Notes under the pieces: generated by a model
The model's input: the letters and a program-made list of their open reading frames with translations, nothing else
The model's database searches: none
Told to the model about the DNA's origin: nothing
Translations under genes and position numbers: made by a program
Source of the DNA: Rhodospirillales bacterium
GTDB lineage: Bacteria > Pseudomonadota > Alphaproteobacteria > Rhodospirillales > Defluviicoccaceae
Direction: 5' to 3'
DNA length: 64,000 nucleotides
Assembly: GCA_016712595.1 (NCBI GenBank)
Contig: JADJQT010000001.1
Location: forward strand, 1,031,501 to 1,095,500
Part shown: piece after piece, positions 29,810 through 38,172 of the stretch
Numbering within the stretch: the stretch's first letter is position 1
How the letters are laid out: the number at the start of each line of letters is the position of its first letter

Positions 29810-30835
29810 ATGGACATCGCGGTTCTGGGGATTGATCTGGGTAAGAACGTCTGCAGTGTTGTGGGGCTGGACGGGTCCGGTCGGGTGATGCTGCGGCGGC
29901 GGGTGCGGCGCGAGATGCTGGAGCGGCTGGTTGACGGGTTGCCGCGGTGCGTTGTGGCGATGGAGGCCTGCTGTGGGGCGCACCATCTCGGGCGGGTGTT
30001 TGGCGGCCAGGGCCATGAGGTTCGGCTGATGTCGCCGGAATACGTGCGTCCGTACGTCAAGGCGCAGAAGAACGACGACCGCGACGCCGAGGCCATTGCG
30101 GAAGCGGCGACGCGGCCGACGATGCGGTTTGTGCCGGTGAAGAGCGTGGCGCAGTCCGACGTGCAGGCGCTGCATCGGGGGCGCGAGCGGCTGGTGGCGG
30201 AGCGCACGGCGCTGATCAACCATCTGCGCGCTCTGTTGCTGGAGCGCGGGATCACTGTCCCGCAAGGTCGCGGAAAGCTGGCGGTGGAGCTGTGCACCTT
30301 CGCCGACGAGGACGACAGCCGGTTGAGCCCGCGCATCCGGCTGCTGATCGAGGATTTGCGTCGCGAATGGCGGACCCTCGACGAGCGGATTGCCGGCTTC
30401 GATGCGGAATTCGCGGCGCTGGCGCGCGAAGACGAGGCGGCGCGCCGGCTGATGACGATCCCCGGCATAGGCACGATCAATGCCACGGCGCTGGCGGCGG
30501 CGGTGGGCGATGCCCGGACCTTCGGGCGTGGACGCGACATGGCGGCATGGCTGGGTCTGACGCCGCGACAGCGGACCACCGGCGGCAAGCCGCATCTGCT
30601 CGGGATCAGCAAGCGCGGCAACCGCTACCTGCGCAAGAACCTGATTCATGGCGCGCGAGCGGTTCTGCCGCGGCTCGCTGATCAGCCGACGCCGCTGGGA
30701 AGATGGGCGCGGGGCTTGCTGGCGCGCGCGCCGAAGAACGTCGCCATCGTCGCCTTGGCCAATAAGCTGGCGCGGATCGTCTGGGCGGTGCTTGCCCATG
30801 GCCGGGCTTACGACGCGGAGCTTGCCGCGGCATGA
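29810..30835 (+). CDS. IS110-family DEDD recombinase (IS1111 group)
   Basis: A 341-residue intact transposase. The N-terminal RuvC-like DEDD domain has GIDLGKN, VVAMEACCGAHH and KNDDRDAEAIAEA. The C-terminal domain (transposase 20) has the helix-hairpin-helix MTIPGIGTINATALAAAVGD and the block TGGKPHLLGISKRGNRYLRK with the catalytic Ser. The ATG at 29810 follows GGAAGGAGGGG. IS110-type enzymes use an RNA made by the element itself to choose target and donor DNA; the likely template is the 3' non-coding part. Confidence 0.93.
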   Translation: MDIAVLGIDLGKNVCSVVGLDGSGRVMLRRRVRREMLERLVDGLPRCVVAMEACCGAHHLGRVFGGQGHEVRLMSPEYVRPYVKAQKNDDRDAEAIAEAATRPTMRFVPVKSVAQSDVQALHRGRERLVAERTALINHLRALLLERGITVPQGRGKLAVELCTFADEDDSRLSPRIRLLIEDLRREWRTLDERIAGFDAEFAALAREDEAARRLMTIPGIGTINATALAAAVGDARTFGRGRDMAAWLGLTPRQRTTGGKPHLLGISKRGNRYLRKNLIHGARAVLPRLADQPTPLGRWARGLLARAPKNVAIVALANKLARIVWAVLAHGRAYDAELAAA

Positions 30836-30967
30836 AGATCCGGGGGACGGTACGCGCGTCGCAGTGACGACCGGCCGACGGTGTCTGCGGGTGGTGGAAA
30901 GGAAGATGGCCTGACAGTCGAACGGCAGCCTGTAACCCTGGCCCATTGAACGGTCGATCGAGGCCGT
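30836..30967 (+). ncRNA. Candidate bridge RNA region of IS1111-type element
   Basis: This is the non-coding stretch between the recombinase stop and the right direct repeat. In the IS1111 group the bridge RNA is encoded downstream of the recombinase. I have not folded it; the assignment rests on position alone. Confidence 0.3.
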
Positions 30968-31133
30968 TGTGATTATGAGGACCAAGCTGCGCGGATCTCC
31001 ATCTTGGCCGGGCAAAACCCGAGACCGGATACGTTGACGCAGACTGGACAGCGCCAAAGTCCGAAACACCCCCTTGCGGACGGGGCGGGCCATACGTTCA
31101 TCGGTTTCCGGTTTTGGTGGGCCGGAGGCGGCG

Positions 31134-32093
31134 ATGGGTTGGCGTCGAGGGCAGTCGTATTCGCAGGACCTGCGCGAGCGGGTGCTGGCGGCGGTCGATG
31201 GCGGGATGACGGCAGCCGACGCGGCGGCGCTGTTCCGGGTGAGCGTGTCTTACATCTACAAGGCGCGGCTGCGGCGGATGCGGACCGGCGAGACGACGGC
31301 GCGGCCGCAGCGCTGCCATCTTGCCCGCAAGCTGGCGGTCCACCACGAGGCGATCAGCGCTGAGGTCGCGGCGCGGCCCGACGTGACGCTGGCCGAGCTG
31401 CGCGCCTGGCTTTCGGAAAAGCACGGCGTTACCACCAGCATCGGTGGGCTGTGGAATACCCTCGACCGGCTCGGGCTGACGCTCAAAAAAACCGCGGCAT
31501 GCCGCCGAGCAGGAGCGCGCTGACGTTGCCGCCGCCGGCGACGCCTGGCGACAGCGGCAGCCGAAACTGAACCCCGCACGCCTGGTGTTCATCGACGAGA
31601 CCTGGGCGACCACCAACATGGCACGCACCTGCGGGCGTTGCCGGCGCGGCCAGCGGCTGCGCGCCGCCGTCCCGCACGGCCACTGGAAAACCTCGACCTT
31701 CGTCGCCGCCCTGCGCAGCAACGGCATCACCGCCCCTTTCGTCATCGACGGCGCCATTAACGGACGCGTCTTTCGCACTTACGTCGAGGAGGTTCTGGCT
31801 CCATGCCTCGCCGAAGGCGACGTCGTCGTCATGGACAATCTCGGCGCGCACAAGGTCGAAGGTGTCCGCCAAGCGATCGAAGCCGTGGCGCCAGCGTCCT
31901 CTACCTGCCACCCTATTCTCCGGACCTCAATCCCATCGAGCAGGTCTTCGCCAAGCTCAAGCAACTCCTCAGAACTGCCGCTGCCCGCACCATCAACGAC
32001 CTCTGGACCAAAATCAGAAGCCTCCTCGACAGCTTCTCCTCCAGGGAATGCACAAACTACATCACCAATTGCGGATATCGACAGTCATCGTGA
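31134..32093 (+). pseudogene. IS630-family transposase, two frame changes
   Basis: The N-terminal part begins MGWRRGQSYSQDLRERVLAA (31134) with a helix-turn-helix (MTAADAAALFRVSVSYIYK). The frame shifts by one at the A7 run 31485-31491 after LGLTLKK, at the same place as in copy A. The next frame carries AAEQERADV, FIDETWATTNMART and VVMDNLGAHKVEGV. Near 31884-31890 a missing base breaks the frame again. The third frame gives ASVLYLPPYSPDLNPIEQVF, with the last catalytic Glu, and stops at 32093. Protein copies A and B are related but clearly not identical. The second break makes a pseudogene unless it is a read error. Confidence 0.8.
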
Positions 32094-32100
32094 AATCGCT

Positions 32101-33228
32101 CTAGCCGGAGCGCGCGAGGTGGTCCGTCGTTGACCGAAGCACGGTGCCGGGAGCGGCGCTTGTCTCGACGAAGACATCCACCTGTTGACCCACCATCGCT
32201 GGAAACGTCTTGGGATCGAAGCTGTAAATCACCTGAAGAACGCGGGTGTCGACCCGCTCGGCGCTGGAACCGGCGGCGAGTTGGCGCTTCGGCACGACTG
32301 CCGGCTCGAAGCGGACGAATTTCAGCGGCGCCTTTACGTCTGACGCACCAGGAAGCATCGCTGTCGCCGGACTGTGCGCATCGATGCGTTGTGCGTCGGT
32401 CTCGTCGACGTCGACCCGGACGTGCAGGGGATCGACAATGCCCATTGTCATCAATGGCACGCTCAAGACGCCCTGCTCGGCGAACTCGCCAAGGCGAACG
32501 TTCACCTTGAGGATTGCCCCATCAATCGGCGCCTTGACTACGGTTTTATCAAGAACGATCCGGGCGCGATCGAGCGCGGCCTTATCACGTGCGAGTTCGG
32601 CTACCGCCCGCTGACGGTCGGCCTTGAGCACATCGATTTGCCGGCGTGCGCTTTCGGTTGCCGCCTTCGAGGCTTTCACTTCTGCGGAAGCGCGGCGCGC
32701 ATCGGCTGTCGCCGTTTCAAATCTCTGGTGCGTCGTCCAGCCCTGCTCGATTAGTTCGCCATAGCGTCGTTGATCGAGCGCCGTCCGCTCCGCGTCGGCT
32801 TCGGCGCTGGCGACGCGCGCCAGTGCCTCGTTCACCGCCGAGTGTTGCAGGGCCAAATTCTGATCGGTTGCCGCGATCGATGATTCCGTCGCGCGCGTAT
32901 CCGCCTCGGCGAGCGTTACGGCCGCGCGCTCGTCGCGATCGTCGATGGCAAACAGCGGATCGCCTTTCTTGACCGTCTGGCCGGCGGCGACGTTCACCTG
33001 CCGCACGACCCCGCCGGAATCGATGGCGATGGCGATTGTCTCGCTGGCCGGCTCGACGAGACCCCGCGCGGCGACCGTGAGCTCATAGGGGCTGGCCGGG
33101 GGGGTGACGGGCGGATCGGTCTGTGTCCGTGATGTTGTCGAATTGGCCACCGACGCCGCAGCGAAGGCCAGAGCCACGCCGGCGGCGATCAGCATTCCAT
33201 GGGTCATCGGCCTGAATTTCAGTGCCAT
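32101..33228 (-). CDS. HlyD/DevB-type membrane fusion protein of an ABC exporter
   Basis: A 375-residue periplasmic adaptor. A single N-terminal membrane helix (about 11-28) is followed by a lipoyl/biotinyl-like half-motif (GLVEPASETIAIAIDSGGVV), a long coiled coil (about 95-215, rich in Ala, Glu, Arg), the second half-motif (VVKAPIDGAILKVNVRLGEF) and a beta-barrel part. It would link the permease to an outer-membrane channel. Its start overlaps the ATPase stop by 10 bases. The stop codon TAG at 32101-32103 uses the TA end of the neighbouring IS630 element, so the original C-terminus may have been altered by the insertion. Confidence 0.85.
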   Translation of the reverse strand: MALKFRPMTHGMLIAAGVALAFAAASVANSTTSRTQTDPPVTPPASPYELTVAARGLVEPASETIAIAIDSGGVVRQVNVAAGQTVKKGDPLFAIDDRDERAAVTLAEADTRATESSIAATDQNLALQHSAVNEALARVASAEADAERTALDQRRYGELIEQGWTTHQRFETATADARRASAEVKASKAATESARRQIDVLKADRQRAVAELARDKAALDRARIVLDKTVVKAPIDGAILKVNVRLGEFAEQGVLSVPLMTMGIVDPLHVRVDVDETDAQRIDAHSPATAMLPGASDVKAPLKFVRFEPAVVPKRQLAAGSSAERVDTRVLQVIYSFDPKTFPAMVGQQVDVFVETSAAPGTVLRSTTDHLARSG

Positions 33229-34025
33229 GCTCCGTTCTCCTTGGCGCCAAGCCGCGTCTCGATATGCAAGATGCGGCCGTCCTCCATCTGGGCAATTCGA
33301 TCGGCGAAGTCGAAAATGCGATTGTCATGGGTGACGACGATGACGGCGCGGTCGGGTTCGAGGGCGGCCGCGCGCATCAGAGTCATGACCGATAGCCCTG
33401 ACGCGGCGTCGAGCGCCGCGGTCGGCTCGTCACAGACGATCAGCTTGGGCTCGTGGATCAAAGCGCGGGCGATCGCCACCCTTTGCTGCTGCCCGCCGGA
33501 AAGCTGTCGCGGCAGTTTATGGATGTGCGGCCCCATGCCGAGCCGCTCCAGGACCGACGCCGCCCGCCGTGCGCCCGCTTCGAGGGACATCCCCGCGGCC
33601 ACCAGTGGCATGGAGGCATTTTCGGCCGCGTTCAACGCCGGCAGGAGATTGTATTGCTGGAAAATGAAGCCGATGTTCTTGCGCCGGAACGCGACCACAT
33701 CGCGTCCGCGCATGCCGGCCAGCGGCTGTCCCAGGACTTCGACCGATCCTTCCGTTGCCGACAAGATGGCCGCGATGATCGAGATCAGGGTTGTCTTCCC
33801 ACAGCCCGACGGACCGACGAGAAGCGTCATTTCTCCAGCATTAAAGTCTATATCGATACCGTGAAGAACCCGCACCGCCGCATCGCCGGTCTCGAAGTCC
33901 TTGATGATGCCGCGACAGCGAACCGCAGCGATGGGGGCAGGCAGGATGGAGGCTGGCGGGGTGGGGGTCGCAGCGTCCGTTGCCGTATCGAAAGGGGGGT
34001 GCGGCAGTTTCATGACGGCGTCCAT
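33219..34025 (-). CDS. ABC exporter ATPase (LolD/MacB/DevA type)
   Basis: A 268-residue ATP-binding subunit. After a Pro/Ala-rich N-terminal stretch come Walker A (LLVGPSGCGKTTL), the Q-loop (FIFQQYNLLPALNAAENASMP), the signature LSGGQQQRVAIARAL, Walker B (LIVCDEPTAALD) and the H-loop (VVTHDNRIF). The start at 34025 follows GAGGA, which overlaps the end of the permease gene; the spacing to the permease stop is 10 bases. Order permease-ATPase-adaptor with tight overlaps marks one transport operon. Confidence 0.9.
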   Translation of the reverse strand: MDAVMKLPHPPFDTATDAATPTPPASILPAPIAAVRCRGIIKDFETGDAAVRVLHGIDIDFNAGEMTLLVGPSGCGKTTLISIIAAILSATEGSVEVLGQPLAGMRGRDVVAFRRKNIGFIFQQYNLLPALNAAENASMPLVAAGMSLEAGARRAASVLERLGMGPHIHKLPRQLSGGQQQRVAIARALIHEPKLIVCDEPTAALDAASGLSVMTLMRAAALEPDRAVIVVTHDNRIFDFADRIAQMEDGRILHIETRLGAKENGAWH

Positions 34026-34035
34026 CGCCTTGTCC

Positions 34036-35175
34036 TCAGCCGCGGAACACGATCGCCGGATCGAGCACCATGACCTTGCGCACACTGGCAAAACTCGCAA
34101 TGGCGGCGATTGCGATGACGATGGCGGCCGTTCCCACCATCACCTCCCACGACAGCACGAATCCCCGCAGGTGCACCGCGACGCGGGTGGTGATTTCGAA
34201 AAAGCCGGCGCACAAGGCAATGCCGAACGCGTAACCGACGATGGCGACGATCGTGGCCTGCAGCAGGATCATTCGCAAGATGGTGGCGTCGCTGACGCCG
34301 ATGGCCTTGAGTGCCCCGAATTGACGGAGGTTTTCGAGGACGAAGATGTAGAAGGTTTGGGCCGAGACTGCGGCACCGACGATGAAACCAAGTGCAACGG
34401 TGATGCCGAAGTTTACCGGAATGCCGGTTCGCGACAAGTAATAGGAAATCGTCTTCCACATGAACTCGCGCCACGTCAGTGCGGCTAATCCGGTGGCCCC
34501 TACAATTCTCTTTTTAAGTTCCTGTAAGTCCTGGCCGGGATCGGCGCGCACCAGCACGTAGGAGAGTTGCTTGCGCGTTCGGCCAATATAATTCAATGCA
34601 TCGGAATACTTTGAATAGACGATAGGGAACGTTGCGTAGGGTGCACGTGCCTCGCAGATGCCGACGATCACCGCGCGGCGATCGTTGAGTTCGACTTCCT
34701 TGCCGATCGCAAGTGGCTCGCCCGGCCAGACAAACTGATAACCGGCGCGATCAATGATGATCGCGTCCGGGTGCTTCAGGTCTTCCACAGAGCCGAGCAG
34801 CATGCGCGTGGGCGCTCCGGTCAATGTGGCGTCATCCACCCCCATCAGGATCGTCAGTTGCAACGTGTTGGGCGCGCGGATCACGCTCGTGCTCTTGAGA
34901 AACGGCGTGGCCCACTCGACGCCATCAATGCCACGCACGCGATAGAGTTGGGTATCGGTCAACGGTTCGACTTCATCGACATAATGGCTTCGCGGGTCCA
35001 TCACCCACAGATCCGCCTCCTGAACGTCGATGATCTGGTTGGCGGTTCGCGTCATCAGTCCGATGAAAATCGACACCTGATTCGACATCAGCATGGTGGC
35101 AAAGGCGATGCTGAAGATCAGCCCGAGATATTTCGCACGGTCGCCGACCAGCATCCTCAATGCGACGGTGTACAT
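34036..35175 (-). CDS. ABC exporter permease (FtsX/DevC-like)
   Basis: A 379-residue permease with the MacB/FtsX plan: one N-terminal helix (about 17-40), a large periplasmic domain (about 45-260), then three C-terminal helices (about 263-290, 315-340, 350-370) ending in VRKVMVLDPAIVFRG. GGGAGG lies six bases before the ATG at 35175. It is the first gene of the leftward exporter operon and faces a TetR gene across a 127-base region holding a palindrome. The nearest characterised analogues by arrangement are cyanobacterial DevBCA glycolipid exporters and macrolide/lipoprotein exporters; the substrate here is unknown. Confidence 0.85.
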   Translation of the reverse strand: MYTVALRMLVGDRAKYLGLIFSIAFATMLMSNQVSIFIGLMTRTANQIIDVQEADLWVMDPRSHYVDEVEPLTDTQLYRVRGIDGVEWATPFLKSTSVIRAPNTLQLTILMGVDDATLTGAPTRMLLGSVEDLKHPDAIIIDRAGYQFVWPGEPLAIGKEVELNDRRAVIVGICEARAPYATFPIVYSKYSDALNYIGRTRKQLSYVLVRADPGQDLQELKKRIVGATGLAALTWREFMWKTISYYLSRTGIPVNFGITVALGFIVGAAVSAQTFYIFVLENLRQFGALKAIGVSDATILRMILLQATIVAIVGYAFGIALCAGFFEITTRVAVHLRGFVLSWEVMVGTAAIVIAIAAIASFASVRKVMVLDPAIVFRG

Positions 35176-35252
35176 CCCCCGCCTCCCTGGCGCCGCGCGG
35201 ACGGCGCCCTGCGCCGCTTGCCTTTCGCGCACCGACGGCGCATGATGTAAAC

Positions 35253-35272
35253 ATCGATAACTTACTATCGAT
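35253..35272. promoter_or_regulatory. Candidate TetR operator
   Basis: Perfect arms ATCGATA and TATCGAT with a 6-base spacer (ACTTAC) lie in the divergent promoter region, 30 bases before the TetR start and about 80 before the exporter start. TACTAT inside it may be the -10 box of the regulator gene, so binding would block its own promoter. Confidence 0.6.
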
Positions 35273-35302
35273 CATCGAAAAGTCAAGAGGCGAGCACGGC
35301 GC

Positions 35303-35983
35303 ATGAGCAAGCCTTACCGAAAGCGTAAAGGAGAGGGTCACGTCCGTCGCGAGGAAATCCTTGCGGCCGCGGGCGAAGTGTTTCTCGCGGAAGGATACGA
35401 GAATACCACCATCCGTCGAATTGCCGCCCGCGTCGGCGTTACCTCCGCCGCACTCTATCTCTATTTTTCGGATAAAGACGCAATCCTGCTGGAAATTTGC
35501 GATCACGCGTTTGCCCGCCTGCTGGATCGATTCGAGCAGATCCGCAATGACGGCGACGATCCGCTGACCGTTCTGCGGCGGATGATGGAAGCCTACGTCC
35601 GCTTCGGCCTCGATCACCCTGACGAATACCGGCTGACCTTCATGGCGAAGTCGGACATGGCCAGGGCGGGCGCGTTGCCCTTCGCGCATCGCACCGATGA
35701 ACTCGACCTGCAGGCACCGGGAGGGAAGGGGCCGCAGTCGTTCGCCCTGCTGCAGAGCCAGGTGGCCATGCTGATCGACAGCCGCTCGTTGCAGCCGGGC
35801 GATCCGGGGACGATCGCCGAACTGATTTGGGCGGCGGGACACGGGCTTGTATCGCTGCTGATCACCTTTCCGGACTTTCCCTGGTCGGATCGCGAGGTGC
35901 TGATCCGGGGAAGCGTTGATCTGCCGCTGCAAGGGCTGATCGCGTCTCGCCCGGCGAACGGCAGTCCGGCGAACAGCGTTTGA
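35303..35983 (+). CDS. TetR-family transcriptional regulator
   Basis: A 226-residue repressor. The N-terminal helix-turn-helix is standard: REEILAAAGEVFLAEGYENT, then TIRRIAARVGVTSAALY, LYFSDKDAIL. The C-terminal ligand domain is of the TetR_C type with FGLDHPDEYRLTFM. It is divergent from the ABC exporter and 27 bases from the convergent efflux gene at 36011. It probably controls the exporter and itself through the palindrome at 35253-35272. Confidence 0.9.
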   Translation: MSKPYRKRKGEGHVRREEILAAAGEVFLAEGYENTTIRRIAARVGVTSAALYLYFSDKDAILLEICDHAFARLLDRFEQIRNDGDDPLTVLRRMMEAYVRFGLDHPDEYRLTFMAKSDMARAGALPFAHRTDELDLQAPGGKGPQSFALLQSQVAMLIDSRSLQPGDPGTIAELIWAAGHGLVSLLITFPDFPWSDREVLIRGSVDLPLQGLIASRPANGSPANSV

Positions 35984-36010
35984 ATAAACACGATATCGCA
36001 CGGCCATGGA

Positions 36011-37288
36011 TCATTCTCCCGCTGGCGGTCCGACGACGGTGACCACCGAAGGAACAGCGCCATCGGCGCTTAAACGCGCTCCCTCGGTCGCGCTCCGCCT
36101 CAAGGCGATGAACAGGAGCCCCGCGCCGAGGCCCGTGGCGGCCATCACCAGTGGAAATGCCATGACCGGCAGCGATGCGATTAGCGCGCTGACCGCGATG
36201 GTGCCGAGGGCACCTCCCGCCATCTGTAGAAATCCAAGCACGGCCGCGGCGCTGCCGGCGATGCGGGCGAACGGTGACAGTGCCGCAGCTACCGCCGTCG
36301 GCAGGAAAATGCCGAGCCCGGTGACGAAGACGATCATGCAACCGTTGAACGCGTGCTTGTGGACGACGCCTGCCGCCGGAAACCCGGCGATCGCCACGCC
36401 GGCAAGGACGATGAAACCCAGCCCGACGCCAGCGACCTCCGGTTGCGATCGCGTGCTCGCCAGCCGGCGGGTCGCCAGCCCACCGAGCACGAAGCCGATG
36501 ATCGACAGGGGTGGATAAAGCCCGTACTCGATCGGGCTTATGCCAAGCCGGTTGATGAACACGTCCGGTGATCCGGCAAAAAACGCCGACATGCCGGCGA
36601 AGACCAGCGCCGAAGGCAATGCGAAGCGCAGGAAGGCGCGCGTGCCGAGCACCTCCATGTACGCACGGCGGATGGCGTGAACATCGATCCGCGATGTCCG
36701 CGCGTGGTTGGTTTCTGTCAGCCGCAGGGTACAAACGAAGACGACCAGTCCGAAAGCGAGCGCGGCGGCGAACGTGGATCGCCAGCCGCCCACCTCATTC
36801 AAAAGCCCGCCGACCAACGGCGTTAAGCCCGGGACAAGAGCGAAGGCGATGGAGATCAGGGCCATCACCCGGGTGAGATCGGTGCCGCTGAACAAATCGC
36901 GGGTCATCGCCCGGGAAATGACGAACGCTGCGGCGGCTCCTCCGCCCTGGATGATCCTGCCGGCGATGAGCGTTCCCAGATCGGTGGACGCGGCGCAGAC
37001 CGCGGTGCCGATAAGGAAGGTCAGCATGCCCACGATCAGCACCGGCCGCCGGCCGTAGCGATCCGAGAGCGGGCCGCAGATCAACTGACCGAGTGCGAAC
37101 ATCGCGAAAAACGCCGCGAGGGTCATCTGCACCGCCGGCATCGGCTGTGCGAGCGCCACCGCTATTCCGGGCAAAGACGGAATGTAAATATTGCACGCGA
37201 ACTGGCCGACCGCGGCCAGCGAGGCAAGCAGTGGTACCAGGGCGGCCGTCGGGCGGCCATCGGGCGTCACGGGGGTCAGCGACGACAT
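36011..37288 (-). CDS. Bcr/CflA-type MFS efflux transporter
   Basis: A 425-residue, 12-helix proton-driven efflux pump. The drug-resistance-transporter marks are seen: NIYIPSLPGIAVAL in helix 1 and the loop GPLSDRYGRRPVLIVG. RLTETNHARTSR is the central loop between helices 6 and 7. It is the last gene of the leftward biosynthetic cluster, 78 bases after the PPTase, so it may export the product or an intermediate. Confidence 0.88.
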   Translation of the reverse strand: MSSLTPVTPDGRPTAALVPLLASLAAVGQFACNIYIPSLPGIAVALAQPMPAVQMTLAAFFAMFALGQLICGPLSDRYGRRPVLIVGMLTFLIGTAVCAASTDLGTLIAGRIIQGGGAAAAFVISRAMTRDLFSGTDLTRVMALISIAFALVPGLTPLVGGLLNEVGGWRSTFAAALAFGLVVFVCTLRLTETNHARTSRIDVHAIRRAYMEVLGTRAFLRFALPSALVFAGMSAFFAGSPDVFINRLGISPIEYGLYPPLSIIGFVLGGLATRRLASTRSQPEVAGVGLGFIVLAGVAIAGFPAAGVVHKHAFNGCMIVFVTGLGIFLPTAVAAALSPFARIAGSAAAVLGFLQMAGGALGTIAVSALIASLPVMAFPLVMAATGLGAGLLFIALRRSATEGARLSADGAVPSVVTVVGPPAGE

Positions 37289-37366
37289 CAGCGCACATCC
37301 CGATTGGTCCGCCCGGCTGTTCCGGGCACTGTCCCGAGCTGGATCGGAGCGCGCCGCGGGCAGGAC

Positions 37367-38137
37367 TCAGTCATCGAAAGCAAGCCGCCAGCCTCCGCCG
37401 CGGGCGACGGCCGCAGCGACGTAGCCCGGCCGTGGTTCGAACGCAAATATCTCCCAAGCATCGCTAACCTCCATCGTGCCATGCGAGCGAACCGCGGAAA
37501 GGGCCGGCGCGGATCCCGGGGCGAGGGTCACGTCGAACGAGCGAAAATCCCGCGCCATGCCGTCGCCGGTAGCCTTGACGAACGCTTCCTTGCGCGTCCA
37601 GCCGTTGAAAAAGGCCCGCAGGCGATCCTCACTGCGGACAGAGAGAAGTTCACGGCGTTCGGCCGGCGAAAAGTAATACTCGGCGATCGACGACATGACG
37701 GGGATCGGGCGGATCGCCTCGACGTCGACGCCGACCGGCCAATCGCGCGTGACCGCCAGCAGCATCAACGCCGCCGAATGAGAAAGGCTAAAGCACGTTC
37801 GCTCCATCGGGTCCTGGCCGTGAAGCAAAGGTTGCCCTTCGGCCGTGCGCGCGATCACCAATGATTGCGGATCGCGTCCGGTGCAGGCGCCGAGAATGCA
37901 GCGCAGCCAGTCCTCCGTGGCAGGGTCCCGATGCCGGCGGGCCGGTTGCGGGAACGGGGATCGCTGCGGTCCTCGCCTCGGGCGGGTCCCATTTCCGCGC
38001 TGATCCCCGTTGGCTCCGGTCTGCGCCAGATCGAGCGCGAAAACATGGATCGTCTTCGGCGCGAGCCGGACCGTCGGATGTCCGTCGGCCGACCTGGCTT
38101 CCGTCGGTTCTCGGTCCGCCATGTCTGACGCGCGCAT
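37367..38137 (-). CDS. 4'-phosphopantetheinyl transferase (Sfp/HetI type)
   Basis: A 256-residue enzyme that moves phosphopantetheine from CoA onto the active Ser of acyl carrier domains. Core motifs are clear: FSLSHSAALMLLAV, the Mg-binding GVDVEAIRP, and FFNGWTRKEAFVKATGDG with the catalytic Glu and Lys. The N-terminal 60 residues are Arg/Pro-rich and poorly conserved, so the true start may be later, for example at 38122. The PKS of this cluster has two carrier domains and no PPTase domain of its own, so this gene is the natural partner. Confidence 0.9.
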   Translation of the reverse strand: MRASDMADREPTEARSADGHPTVRLAPKTIHVFALDLAQTGANGDQRGNGTRPRRGPQRSPFPQPARRHRDPATEDWLRCILGACTGRDPQSLVIARTAEGQPLLHGQDPMERTCFSLSHSAALMLLAVTRDWPVGVDVEAIRPIPVMSSIAEYYFSPAERRELLSVRSEDRLRAFFNGWTRKEAFVKATGDGMARDFRSFDVTLAPGSAPALSAVRSHGTMEVSDAWEIFAFEPRPGYVAAAVARGGGWRLAFDD

Positions 38138-38172
38138 TCGCAGTCACCGTGCGCCGTCCAAGCGAGGTCGGC

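Larger units (their letters stand above)
29737..30977 (+). mobile_element. IS110-family (IS1111 group) insertion sequence
   Basis: An exact 10-base direct repeat TGTGATTATG at 29737-29746 and 30968-30977 brackets the recombinase gene, giving about 1.23 kb, a normal size for this family. A G12 run lies just outside at 29722-29733 and is error-prone in assembly. IS1111-group elements carry no terminal inverted repeats at their tips, and none is seen here. Confidence 0.65.
29684..32103 (+). mobile_element. IS630-type insertion sequence, copy B, interrupted
   Basis: The left end TAGAGCGGTTTCACGGTG begins at 29684 and the right end, read inward from 32103, is TAGAGCGATTTCACGATG. These are good inverted ends with TA at each limit. 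The transposase pseudogene (31134-32093) lies near the right end. An IS1111-type element (about 29737-30977) sits between the left end and the transposase. Without it the IS630 copy would be about 1.18 kb, the usual size of the family. Confidence 0.65.
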
